Below, one piece after another: positions 48,138-56,119 of a stretch of 64,000 bases of DNA (positions are counted from its first letter, which is position 1; every line of letters starts with the position of its first letter). Source of the DNA: Treponema rectale (GTDB taxonomy: Bacteria; Spirochaetota; Spirochaetia; Treponematales; Treponemataceae). The DNA is taken from the NCBI RefSeq assembly GCF_014202035.1, contig NZ_JACHFR010000001.1, positions 310,001 to 374,000 of the forward strand, read 5' to 3'. A program made the translations under genes and the position numbers. The notes under the pieces were generated by a model. That model had not been told where the DNA came from. It did not search any database and saw nothing but the letters and a program-made list of their open reading frames with translations.

Positions 48138-49613
48138 ATGCCTTTTTCTAAGACTGAAAATAATAAAAAAATCGCATTCGTAATGATTGCCATAATGGCA
48201 GTTGCAGGAATTATGGGTATTATGAAGACTGCATTTACAAAAAATGCAGTTATTTCAGAAAAACAGATGGTTCTTGCACAGTCAGATGACGTAAAGACTG
48301 ATGCTGCAGCAACTGAAGAAGCTTCAGGTATGGATCGTGTTATTCCAGGAACTGAAAAATGGAATGGAAAACATGATATTCGCCCTGTATCTTTCTTGAA
48401 GAATCTCTGGCAGACAACAGGTATCTATCAGATGATTCATTCAACTGCTTCGGAAACAGAAGCTGAAGAGGCAGAGGAAGAAAAAGTAGACCCGTTTGCA
48501 GGAAAGAAAGCTCCCGGCTATCAGTACCTTATAATGATTGCCATCGGTTTCCTTATCGTATATCTTGGAGCTGGACGTGGTTTTGAACCGCTTCTTCTTA
48601 TTCCGATCGGATTTGGAACTGTTCTTGTAAACATTCCCGGGGCAAATATGGGAGTGGCTCCGGACGGAATGCTCAGCATTATTTATAATGCCGGAGTAGG
48701 AAATGAATTCTTCCCTATGCTTATCTTTATGGGTATCGGAGCAATGACAGACTTCGGTCCTCTTATTGCAAATCCTAAGATGGCTCTTCTTGGAGGAGCA
48801 GCTCAGTTCGGTGTATTCTTTACACTGTTTGGAGTTTCTCTCCTTAACCTTATTCCTGGAGTATTTGATTATAATATCCTTCAGGCAAGTGCAATCGCTA
48901 TTATCGGTGGAGCAGACGGTCCTACATCAATTTATGTAAGTGCCAAGCTTGCTCCTGAACTTATGTCTGTAATTGCCGTAGCTGCATATTCTTATATGGC
49001 TCTCGTTCCTATGATTCAGCCTCCTATCATGAAGGCTCTTACTACAGAAAAGGAACGCAAGATTCATATGGATCAGCTCCGCTATGTAAGCAAGACAGAA
49101 AAGGTTCTTTTCCCTATGATGCTTCTTGTACTTACAATGCTTCTTCTTCCATCAGCAGCTCCTCTTATCGGTATGCTTGCATTCGGAAACTTTGTAAAGC
49201 AGTGTGGTGTTGTTGAGCGTCTTTCTAAGACAATGGAAAATGAATTGATGAATATCGTATCAATTCTTCTTTCTCTTGGTGTAGGAAGTCAGATGACTCC
49301 GGAAAAGATTATTAACGGTAAGTCTCTTGGAATTATTCTTCTTGGCCTTGTTGCATTCTGTGTTGCCAGTGCAGCCGGAGTTCTTATGGCTAAACTTATG
49401 AATGTGTTCCTTCCGAAAGATAAGAAGATTAAACCTCTTATCGGAAGTGCAGGTGTAAGTGCCGTTCCTATGGCTGCCCGCGTTTCTAATAAAGTAGGTC
49501 TTGAATATGATCCTTCAAACTTCCTTTTGATGAACGCAATGGGACCTAATGTTTCTGGTGTTATCGGAACTGCAATTGCTGCCGGTGTATTTATCGCAAC
49601 CTTTGCTAAATAA
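48138..49613 (+). CDS. oadB: Sodium-pump decarboxylase beta subunit
   Basis: The beta subunit is the membrane part that decarboxylates carboxybiotin and exports sodium ions. The protein has about 491 residues. A first membrane helix lies near residues 11-30, followed by a soluble segment of about 85 residues that most beta subunits lack, then about ten membrane helices. Conserved features include [10 protein letters not shown] near residue 255 and later SAAGVLMA. The ATG at 48138 is preferred because CAGGAAG lies upstream. A strong terminator follows. Confidence 0.92.
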   Translation: MPFSKTENNKKIAFVMIAIMAVAGIMGIMKTAFTKNAVISEKQMVLAQSDDVKTDAAATEEASGMDRVIPGTEKWNGKHDIRPVSFLKNLWQTTGIYQMIHSTASETEAEEAEEEKVDPFAGKKAPGYQYLIMIAIGFLIVYLGAGRGFEPLLLIPIGFGTVLVNIPGANMGVAPDGMLSIIYNAGVGNEFFPMLIFMGIGAMTDFGPLIANPKMALLGGAAQFGVFFTLFGVSLLNLIPGVFDYNILQASAIAIIGGADGPTSIYVSAKLAPELMSVIAVAAYSYMALVPMIQPPIMKALTTEKERKIHMDQLRYVSKTEKVLFPMMLLVLTMLLLPSAAPLIGMLAFGNFVKQCGVVERLSKTMENELMNIVSILLSLGVGSQMTPEKIINGKSLGIILLGLVAFCVASAAGVLMAKLMNVFLPKDKKIKPLIGSAGVSAVPMAARVSNKVGLEYDPSNFLLMNAMGPNVSGVIGTAIAAGVFIATFAK

Positions 49614-49621
49614 TATTTGAT

Positions 49622-49661
49622 AAAAAATACCGCCGTTTCTATTAACGGCGGTATTTTTTTT
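49622..49661 (+). terminator. Rho-independent terminator after oadB
   Basis: A 16-bp perfect stem, AAAAAATACCGCCGTT against AACGGCGGTATTTTTT, with a 6-base loop, then more T. It closes the oad operon and marks the left edge of the accessory region; the symmetric A and T ends could also act on the minus strand. Confidence 0.92.
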
Positions 49662-49700
49662 AACGCATCGATATTAAAAAAAACTCATTTTTAGATTTTC

Positions 49701-49907
49701 TCAATGTTTTTGTTCCAGCATTATTTCTTCTACAAGATAGGCATCACTTAAACAATGAAAATCGCTGATACCTTTACTCATAAGCGTATAAGTATTGGAT
49801 TTGTAAAACATTTCCATGGCTTTTTCTTCGTCTATATTTGCTTTTTTTGCAAGTAGAGAAATAATACGAGCGTATTTCATCTGTAAAAGGGTTGCATCTG
49901 CTGTCAT
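49701..49907 (-). CDS. DUF3791-type small protein
   Basis: A 68-residue helical protein of the DUF3791 group, recognised by its size, the pattern of YARIISLLAKKANIDEEKAM and the YLVEEIMLE end. These proteins flank DUF3990 genes and are thought to be antitoxin-like partners. This copy follows the DUF3990 gene by 2 bases. A similar copy lies on the other side of DUF3990. Function is inferred from context. Confidence 0.75.
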   Translation of the reverse strand: MTADATLLQMKYARIISLLAKKANIDEEKAMEMFYKSNTYTLMSKGISDFHCLSDAYLVEEIMLEQKH

Positions 49908-49909
49908 AC

Positions 49910-50398
49910 TTATACTTCCTTTGCTTCATAGCTGGATTCAAAATGTAAAATATTATCTATGACTTCCTGGTTAATAAAACAAATCTGATTATTCGGTTTT
50001 TCAAATTTAAGACGTTGTAAGGCAGTTGATTTATCTATGAGACCTGTGAAAAAAAGTTCTACTGTGTTAAAGACTTTATCGTTTGCGATGCCGCCTTCAA
50101 TGATGTCGTAATTCAGATATTCTTTTGAACCACTGCGGCAGGCGAGAACGAAATCAAGCCATTCTTCATTGTATTCTGGAAATTTCTTATAGCGGTATTT
50201 TTTCAGAATGTCAGTATCATCAAAATTGTAGATATTAATGATTCCTTTTTTTCCAAGAGAAATAAAACGCTGTATCCATTTTTCTGCCTGGCTCTGCATA
50301 CTTGTTGTGTAAAAGCCTTTGCCAAAATCAAGGTTTTCACGACCGTAAGAAACAAGCGGTTTATCTACAATAAATGTTGAACCGTGGTAGAGTTTCAT
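49910..50398 (-). CDS. DUF3990 (ADP-ribosyltransferase-like) protein, probable toxin
   Basis: A 162-residue protein with the DUF3990 signature: LYHGSTFIVDKP at the start, then NLDFGKGFYTTSMQSQAEKW near residues 22-41. The spacing of HGS and GFYTT resembles ADP-ribosyltransferases, where these residues bind NAD. With DUF3791 proteins on both sides it forms a cassette that resembles a toxin-antitoxin unit. No signal peptide is present. The ribosyltransferase activity and the target are inferred, not shown. Confidence 0.75.
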   Translation of the reverse strand: MKLYHGSTFIVDKPLVSYGRENLDFGKGFYTTSMQSQAEKWIQRFISLGKKGIINIYNFDDTDILKKYRYKKFPEYNEEWLDFVLACRSGSKEYLNYDIIEGGIANDKVFNTVELFFTGLIDKSTALQRLKFEKPNNQICFINQEVIDNILHFESSYEAKEV

Positions 50399-50610
50399 GC
50401 AACAAGATTCCTTTCTTTAAGGACTGAAATGATTTCGTTTACAATGTATTGTTTACTCTGAGTATGAAGTGCTTCATAAGAAGGAATGATATATGAATGA
50501 AGGAGACCTGAAGAATTGAGAATCTGGAATAATTCAGAACCAGATTTACCAAGTTCTTTTGCAACATTTTCAATGCAGAAAACTGAGTATTCTATCTGTT
50601 TATCACTCAT
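50395..50610 (-). CDS. DUF3791-type small protein (second copy)
   Basis: A 71-residue protein of the DUF3791 type (EYSVFCIENVAKELGKSGSE, then YIVNEIISVLKERN). It is the first gene of the minus-strand cassette and overlaps the DUF3990 start by 4 bases (ATGA), which suggests translational coupling. A very strong AAAGGAGG lies 7 bases before its ATG, consistent with high antitoxin production. It is clearly diverged from the downstream copy. Confidence 0.75.
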   Translation of the reverse strand: MSDKQIEYSVFCIENVAKELGKSGSELFQILNSSGLLHSYIIPSYEALHTQSKQYIVNEIISVLKERNLVA

Positions 50611-50742
50611 AGTTTACCTCCTTTCAAAAGCATTTATATAAATAATATATCACTTTTTTTGATTATTTGCGATAACAAAATAAGTATATAGAAAAGAAGA
50701 ACTTACCTCAGCTAAATCGAAGGAAATTGGACGTAAGCCAAG

Positions 50743-51107
50743 GGACGCAGCCATTGAAAATAACCATAAGTCGAAAAAGAGGAGTGGATAAAGGAATCTG
50801 GAGGCGTATTAAAATGATTCCTTTTGATGTAACGATTCCTCCGGAACAGAGGGATAAAAATCGTACTGAAAAGCTGATTGCAGAAAATGCAGGAATTTTG
50901 AACTGGCTTATTCAGGGCTATGCGATGTGGAAAAAAGAAGGTCTTGGAGATGCGGATGCGGTAGGAACTTTTGTAAATGACTGTCTTGAAATTGACGGTT
51001 CTTTGAGCTATCGGCTTCATACTAAGATTTTGTATGAGACTTATATCAAGTGGTGCAATAAAAATAATGAGCGGGTTATGTCTCAGAAGTGGCTGGGCTT
51101 GCTGTGA
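50743..51107 (+). pseudogene. Remnant of a P4/D5-type primase-helicase
   Basis: The frame at 50787-51107 gives GIWRRIKMIPFDVTIPPEQR and then NAGILNWLIQGYAMWKKEGL, a very good match to the C-terminal helicase segment of phage and plasmid primases. The end YIKWCNKNNERVMSQKW matches their last conserved motif and then stops early. Upstream, NNHKSKKRSG, which belongs just before GIWRR, is in another frame, so a frameshift lies near 50786. The rest of the gene is missing. It marks a decayed phage or integrative plasmid. About 130 bases between 50611 and 50742 hold only the DUF3791 promoter region. Confidence 0.75.
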
Positions 51108-51132
51108 AAGTGGAATGAAGAGGTATTGTAAA

Positions 51133-51312
51133 ATGAAAGTAAAAATAAGAAGACTTTATCATGATAAATGGAAAAATGTGACGCTGGCGGAAGCCCGTGA
51201 ATTTTATAAGGAATTGAAACAACCTTTGACTGACAGGGCTTTCTTTTCGCATTTTAAGAATATTAGTTATTTTGATCTGTTACCTAAAATGAAGAGGAAA
51301 CTATTTCAATAA
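51133..51312 (+). CDS. Small unidentified gene
   Basis: A 59-residue open frame, MKVKIRRLYHDKWKNVT at its start, Lys-rich and with aromatic residues. AGAGG lies 9 bases before the ATG. It follows the primase remnant and may be a surviving small phage gene or a chance frame. No family is recognised. Just downstream, at 51346-51358, AGGGGGTACCCCT forms a palindrome of no known use. Confidence 0.35.
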   Translation: MKVKIRRLYHDKWKNVTLAEAREFYKELKQPLTDRAFFSHFKNISYFDLLPKMKRKLFQ

Positions 51313-51395
51313 ATGTGGTGATACATAAATCGCTCCCCGAAGCGAAGGGGGTACCCCTGGCAAATCGGAGAGAGTTTGGAAGCTTTTTTTACTTG

Positions 51396-52421
51396 CTACG
51401 AGAAATCACCTTTAACTCTTTTCATCATTGTTTTTACAGTCATCTTCCAGTTATCAACAAACCAGTCTGGCGAAACAGGAATTGCATGCGAACCTTGTGA
51501 CAAAATCCATTCCATTACTCTTAATGTCTGTGTGGACGAAAACTCAACACGCGTTTTTTCTTCATCGTCAAAGTCTGTGATTTTTTGATTGTCAGCCAGC
51601 ATTCGCTCTTTTACAAATTCGCGTGTATCGTTATAACAATCAATTACAAAATCAACAGAATTATCAGACATAAAAGCACCGAATTTACCACCACCACAAC
51701 GAGAAGAAAAATCGAAATCTTCCGGTAATTCAAAATGTTCAGAAGTAACAACAAGATTCTTAATACGACTTAATGAAAAAATCCTTTCTGCATTTCGCTC
51801 AAATGAAAAACCAAAAAGGAAACAAGAACCATCATCAAATAAGAATTGATAAGGAGAAACTTTTCTGTGAGTTGTTTCTGTATTCCAGCGACCATTATAA
51901 TCAAACTCTACTATCAGATTATTGCGGATTGCATCAAGTAATTTTTTCCAGATTTGATGATCGATATTTACTTTAGGAACAGGTGGGACTGCAATTCGTT
52001 TTAAGAGAGAACTTTTTCCTATGCCCTGTGTATCAGTTACAAAATTGATAACCTCGGAAATAGAATCATATATTGGACTTCCTTCAAAACTAGAAAGAAG
52101 AGTTTTTGCAGCTGAAAGATAAAAAACATCTTCGGTAGAAATACTATTAAGAGCAAAATCCCAATTATCATCCATGTAGTAATAGCCGCCTTTGTCTCTA
52201 TCAAACTCTAAAGGGGCGTGGAAATATGTACGGAGCATATCAATATCACGGTAAATTGTTGCTTCGCCAACTTTACTATAACCGGTTTGCTCACAATAAA
52301 GCTTTTGCAGTCTAGGAACATCAGGATACATACCTGCTTTAATGGCATTATGAATAATTATAAGACGCTCAAGCATTTTTTTATTAAGAGTACGTTCTGG
52401 TGTTTTTTGTTCTTGTTTCAT
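51396..52421 (-). CDS. WYL-domain transcription regulator
   Basis: A 341-residue protein of the HTH-WYL-WCX type. A helix-turn-helix lies near residues 20-70 (VPRLQKLYCEQTGYSKV, then ATIYRDIDMLRTYFHAPLEF). The WYL domain lies near residues 170-245, with the core VEFDYNGRWNTETTHRKVS and FLFGFSFERNAERIFSLSRI. A C-terminal WCX-like region follows. WYL regulators control phage-defence genes (CapW, BrxR) or DNA damage responses (PafBC). Its own promoter carries the 19-bp palindrome also found before three other genes, so it is the likely binder. The ATG lies 6 bases after the -10 box, so the mRNA may be leaderless. Confidence 0.9.
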   Translation of the reverse strand: MKQEQKTPERTLNKKMLERLIIIHNAIKAGMYPDVPRLQKLYCEQTGYSKVGEATIYRDIDMLRTYFHAPLEFDRDKGGYYYMDDNWDFALNSISTEDVFYLSAAKTLLSSFEGSPIYDSISEVINFVTDTQGIGKSSLLKRIAVPPVPKVNIDHQIWKKLLDAIRNNLIVEFDYNGRWNTETTHRKVSPYQFLFDDGSCFLFGFSFERNAERIFSLSRIKNLVVTSEHFELPEDFDFSSRCGGGKFGAFMSDNSVDFVIDCYNDTREFVKERMLADNQKITDFDDEEKTRVEFSSTQTLRVMEWILSQGSHAIPVSPDWFVDNWKMTVKTMMKRVKGDFS

Positions 52422-52427
52422 AATTGT

Positions 52428-52461
52428 ATTATAGCATGCATTACTATCATTTTGTGATAGT
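52428..52461 (-). promoter_or_regulatory. WYL-regulon operator and -10 box, copy 1 (WYL gene)
   Basis: The palindrome ACTATCATTTTGTGATAGT (52443-52461) lies, on the minus strand, 9 bases before TATAAT (52433-52428), which has TGC in front and so is an extended -10. The -35 position falls inside the palindrome and has no TTGACA-like sequence. Autoregulation of the WYL gene is inferred. The same palindrome lies 31 bases before the -10 of the divergent nuclease gene. Confidence 0.85.
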
Positions 52462-52492
52462 GAAAAAAAGAGTTAATACTTAAAAATAGTGC

Positions 52493-52498
52493 TATAAT
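52493..52498 (+). promoter_or_regulatory. -10 box of the nuclease-like gene
   Basis: TATAAT at 52493-52498 overlaps an upstream in-frame ATG (52497), so translation must begin later, at ATG 52518, which has AAGAGG six bases before it. No good -35 is seen at 17 bases; the shared palindrome is centred about 53 bases before the expected start. Confidence 0.55.
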
Positions 52499-52517
52499 GA
52501 ATATAAAGAGGTTCGTA

Positions 52518-53816
52518 ATGTCGAAAACAAATTCAAATAGTATTACAAGTATATTAATTTATGAATTAAATAATAATAAAATATTTAGAAAAGAAATGCT
52601 TAAAGTATTTAGACAAATATCTAAATCAGATATACCTGAAAACATATTGTTTTATGATGGTACTCACTCTCCACTAAAAATTAAAACTATGGGTGAAAAA
52701 GAGGTTGATATTTATGCTCGTGTTCCTGGGAAGTATAAAATTTATTTAATGATAGAAGTTAAAGCTGGTATTAATGAAGATTTACAAGATTCACAAAAAA
52801 TTGGTGGCGAATATTGGAATACTTCAAAAACTGGAATACCTTTGTTTTTTATTATACCTAAAGCTTATACTCATAAAAATGATAAGAAATATATACATGA
52901 AAATAATATTGAATGGGAAGATATTCGCAAGATTGCAGAAAAATGTAAAAATAGTAGATTTGCAGATCAAATAGCTCATTTCGTAGAATTAACTAAAGAC
53001 ACTACAGATTTTGATGATGAAAGTAGTGTTATTAAAAAGATTGCTGAAATAGAAAATTTCATCAAAGAAAAACAAAATTGTAGAGATTTATTAGATGCAT
53101 GTTTAGAAAAATTCGATGATAAAGAGTTTTCTGAAACTGAATATGAATTTGGTTATTATTGGAACAATAAAACATATTTTTTAGGTTTTAATTATTTCGA
53201 TATGTATGGGAAGAATTATATTCTTTCTTTAGATATTGCAGAAAGTTTAAACAATACGGAATTAGGAGAAAATGATTTTTATTTTTTGGAAGGCTGGTAT
53301 TTAATTCCAATAAAGAAATTAAATAAAAAACAAATATTTAATATAGATAAACTCCCCGAAAGGTATAAAAAAATTATAGATTTTTCTCAAGAAGATAAAT
53401 TAAAACGATTAGATTCTAAATCGCAAAATGTAAAATTAATAATAAATGATTTGGCATTAATAAATTCTTTATTAAAGGATATCTTCGAATCAATTTTTGA
53501 GAATAATGAAGAATATAAATTAGGTGATTATCAAAACGACGAATGGGGAATCGGTTATCATTTTGATGAGACAAAAAATAAAAAAAGACATTTCTTTATA
53601 GGTTTAAGTCCGCAATTGAAAAATAAATCATATTGTTTTTCAATTGCGGTTCAATTAAAAAAAGGAGAAACGAAGGAAGATTGGTACTTAGATCCTATGG
53701 GGGATGACTATGCATATTTCAAAATAAAAAAAGATAGTTTCGTTAACTGCAAAAATAAAGAAGAATTAAAAGAAAATCTTAAAAATGAAATAGAAAGAAT
53801 AATTAATTTAATATAA
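52518..53816 (+). CDS. PD-(D/E)XK nuclease-like protein
   Basis: A 432-residue protein, AT-rich in codon use. The region EKEVDIYARVPGKYKIYLMI-EVK gives the D(64)-Xn-E(80)-x-K(82) set of the PD-(D/E)XK nuclease fold, as in restriction enzymes and many defence nucleases. A second half (residues 195-430) is rich in aromatic and acidic residues, with strands such as FGYYWNNKTYFLGFNYFD and a repeat-like GIGYHFDETKNKKRHFFIGL. No helicase or methyltransferase lies beside it. It is divergent from the WYL gene and shares its operator region. Nuclease activity is predicted from the motif only. Confidence 0.72.
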   Translation: MSKTNSNSITSILIYELNNNKIFRKEMLKVFRQISKSDIPENILFYDGTHSPLKIKTMGEKEVDIYARVPGKYKIYLMIEVKAGINEDLQDSQKIGGEYWNTSKTGIPLFFIIPKAYTHKNDKKYIHENNIEWEDIRKIAEKCKNSRFADQIAHFVELTKDTTDFDDESSVIKKIAEIENFIKEKQNCRDLLDACLEKFDDKEFSETEYEFGYYWNNKTYFLGFNYFDMYGKNYILSLDIAESLNNTELGENDFYFLEGWYLIPIKKLNKKQIFNIDKLPERYKKIIDFSQEDKLKRLDSKSQNVKLIINDLALINSLLKDIFESIFENNEEYKLGDYQNDEWGIGYHFDETKNKKRHFFIGLSPQLKNKSYCFSIAVQLKKGETKEDWYLDPMGDDYAYFKIKKDSFVNCKNKEELKENLKNEIERIINLI

Positions 53817-53826
53817 TATTCTTCCC

Positions 53827-53860
53827 ACTATCACGCTCTGATAGTACCCTGTGTTATATA
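53827..53860 (+). promoter_or_regulatory. WYL-regulon operator and -10 box, copy 2 (AAA+ gene)
   Basis: ACTATCACGCTCTGATAGT (53827-53845), 9 bases, then TATATA (53855-53860) with TGT in front. The predicted start is near 53867, 21 bases before the ATG at 53888. Confidence 0.85.
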
Positions 53861-53879
53861 TATACCTGTATAACACAGG
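53848..53879. repeat. 11-bp perfect inverted repeat over the AAA+ gene leader
   Basis: CCTGTGTTATA (53848-53858) and TATAACACAGG (53869-53879) form a perfect inverted repeat with a 10-base spacer. It covers the -10 box and reaches the AGGAGG site of the AAA+ gene. Confidence 0.8.
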
Positions 53880-53887
53880 AGGCTATC

Positions 53888-55558
53888 ATGGAAAACTTTC
53901 AGAAACCAAATTTCGATGTCTTAAAAGCAATCTCAGTTCTGGCTAAAAAGCTTGAAAAATCACATCTTAAAATCAAACGTACTAATGAATTCAATAATGC
54001 CGAAGAGAAATTAAAAAAATATTTTGATACTACTTCTAGTGGAACCTGGATGCTCTGTGGAATTTTATCATATTATTTTGAGCATCATGGAAGTACATGC
54101 AATTTTAATGATCTATCCGATTTTTTTGATTGCCCTGTTATGAGTGTCATTGCATACAAAAAAGATATAGAAGACCTGCTTGCAAAAAGATACATAGTGA
54201 ATAATAAATCTCTCATTGAAGATGAAGTTGAGATACATAATGATTTTGATATTTCAAAAAGTCTAATCAGATCTGTAATACATAATGATAAAATAATAAT
54301 CGAACAAAAGAAAGCTGAAAGATCTATATTAGATCTTATTAGAAAAGTTGGAGACCTTTGTGATTCTTCTGAAGAAATGTTCGAAAAAACATTTCAAACA
54401 GAAGCAATCGAATACAAATATTGTGATTTTGATTTTATAAAGAAAGTAAAATTATTATTTCCAGATGATATAAATACAAGATTGTTCTTTTATGGCTGCT
54501 GTAATGATTTATTGAAAGGTTATGCATCATCATTACAATCAACTATAGAATGTTCTTACGATGAATCAGATAGATTTCAGATTGCAGAAAGCTTTATGGA
54601 AGGCAATCATCCTTTGTTAAAAATGGATTTAGTTGAATTTGTTGATAAATCAAATTTGACTGAGTCAACCATAGAGATAACAGCAAAAGCAAAAGAGATG
54701 TTCCTTGGAGAAAATGCGAAACTATTTATGAAAAGTGCAAAAGGAACAGATATTATTCAACCAGATACAATCAAACAAAAAGAATTATTTTACAGCCTAG
54801 AAAATGAATCAGAGATAAACAGATTAACTAATGCGTTGAAGGATGAAAATTTGTTTAATATCCAAACCTAATTAGTTGAAAAAGGATACCAAAAAGGAAT
54901 TGCAGTTTTATTATACGGCGCACCAGGTACAGGTAAGACAGAAACTGTTTATCAAATTGCCAAGAAGACAGGACGAAAAATCCTTCATGTAGATATAAGC
55001 AGCACTAAGTCCTGCTGGTTTGGTGAAAGTGAAAAAATAATGAAAAAGATATTCGTTGATTATAAAAATCTTTGCAAATTATGTAGAGATGAAAAGGATG
55101 GAAAAATTCCTATTCTACTTTTCAACGAAGCGGATGGTATTCTTTCTAAAAGAAAAGATTCCACTATGGGGTCTGTATCTCAGGTAGAAAATACAATTCA
55201 GAATATCATTCTAGAAGAAATGGAGAAACTAGAAGGTATTATGATTGCTACAACAAATCTGGCAGATAATCTTGATGCAGCTTTTGAAAGACGTTTTCTA
55301 TTTAAGATTAAATTTGAAAATCCAACAGTTAAAGCAAAAGCAAAAATATGGAAATCAAAATTAAATTGGCTTCCTGAAAATGAAATTGAAATGTTCGCAA
55401 GAAATTATGATCTAAGTGGCGGACAGATAGATAATATTGTTCGTAAAGTAACAATGGATGAAATACTAACAGGAAAACGACCGGAATATGAAGAACTTCT
55501 AAAACTCTGTAAAAAAGAAAAACTGGGAGAAACTGAAAGAAAAATCGGGTTTTTCTAA
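53888..55558 (+). pseudogene. AAA+ ATPase interrupted by one in-frame TAA
   Basis: One reading frame of 556 codons is broken only by TAA at codon 328 (54869-54871). The N-terminal part has winged-helix-like segments (NDLSDFFDCPVMSVIAYKK). After the stop come Walker A GAPGTGKT (residues 344-351), Walker B-like ILLFNEADGILSKR, sensor ATTNL and arginine-finger-like AFERRFLF, all of the AAA+ ATPase type. Both halves keep good codon structure, so the stop is recent, a sequence error, or read through. It has a WYL-type operator. Downstream ATGs (55040) lack the Walker A, so the fragment alone would be inactive. Confidence 0.78.
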
Positions 55559-55569
55559 TTTTTTTTTGT

Positions 55570-55603
55570 ACTATCGCGAAATGATAGTGGCATATGTTAT
55601 ATA
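55570..55603 (+). promoter_or_regulatory. WYL-regulon operator and -10 box, copy 3 (136-aa exported protein)
   Basis: ACTATCGCGAAATGATAGT (55570-55588), 9 bases, then TATATA (55598-55603) with TGT in front. The seventh position is G instead of A, so only six bases pair per arm. The predicted start is about 38 bases before the ATG at 55648, which has AGGAGG. Confidence 0.82.
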
Positions 55604-55647
55604 TCAATTATAAATATTAGCTGCTAAAAAGCAGTTTAGGAGGATTT

Positions 55648-56058
55648 ATGAAAAAACTTATTTCTTTGTTGGGGCTGTTGTTTTTAGCAACAGCAGTATT
55701 TGCGCAGACTTTTACATTAAAGACTGCAGACAAAAATCCATGTAAAATAACTCTTGATGGTGATTTTATCATTATTGAGGAAACCTTATTAGGTGGTTAT
55801 ATTAATCGTATTACTCTACCTAAGACTAAATTTACAGCAATAAAAACAATGGTTCCTACAGAAGAAGGCTGTAAATCTGTTATAAATAATCCACCTTATA
55901 TGGAAACCACAGATAATATTTACATTGTCGAAGAGCAAAATAATCCACAAGTTATTGGTTATCTTTCTAGTATGGCTGTTTATCAGCAAAAAATAATTAT
56001 GGGAATCTGGCTCAATAAAAAAGATATTGAAGCCATCGCTAAAAAGCTAAAATTATAA
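55648..56058 (+). CDS. Small exported protein of the WYL regulon
   Basis: A 136-residue protein with a clear signal peptide (residues 1-19, ending AVFAQT). The mature part has short beta strands (CKITLDGDFIIIEETLLGGY) and a helical end. No known family is recognised and no catalytic motif is seen. Its promoter carries the 19-bp palindrome, and a terminator follows, so it is a single-gene unit of the island. Location in periplasm or outer membrane is inferred. Confidence 0.8.
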   Translation: MKKLISLLGLLFLATAVFAQTFTLKTADKNPCKITLDGDFIIIEETLLGGYINRITLPKTKFTAIKTMVPTEEGCKSVINNPPYMETTDNIYIVEEQNNPQVIGYLSSMAVYQQKIIMGIWLNKKDIEAIAKKLKL

Positions 56059-56067
56059 ACAAATTAG

Positions 56068-56097
56068 ATCCAAGGTTATTTAGACCTTGGATTTTTT
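56068..56097 (+). terminator. Rho-independent terminator after the exported protein gene
   Basis: ATCCAAGGT pairs with ACCTTGGAT across a 7-base loop (TATTTAG) and is followed by T5. Confidence 0.88.
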
Positions 56098-56119
56098 GAT
56101 TTTGTTATGAGGTTTAAAG

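Noticed and set aside
51346-51358. Palindrome AGGGGGTACCCCT as an operator
   Set aside because: It lies in decayed phage sequence, is not before a gene start, and is not repeated nearby.
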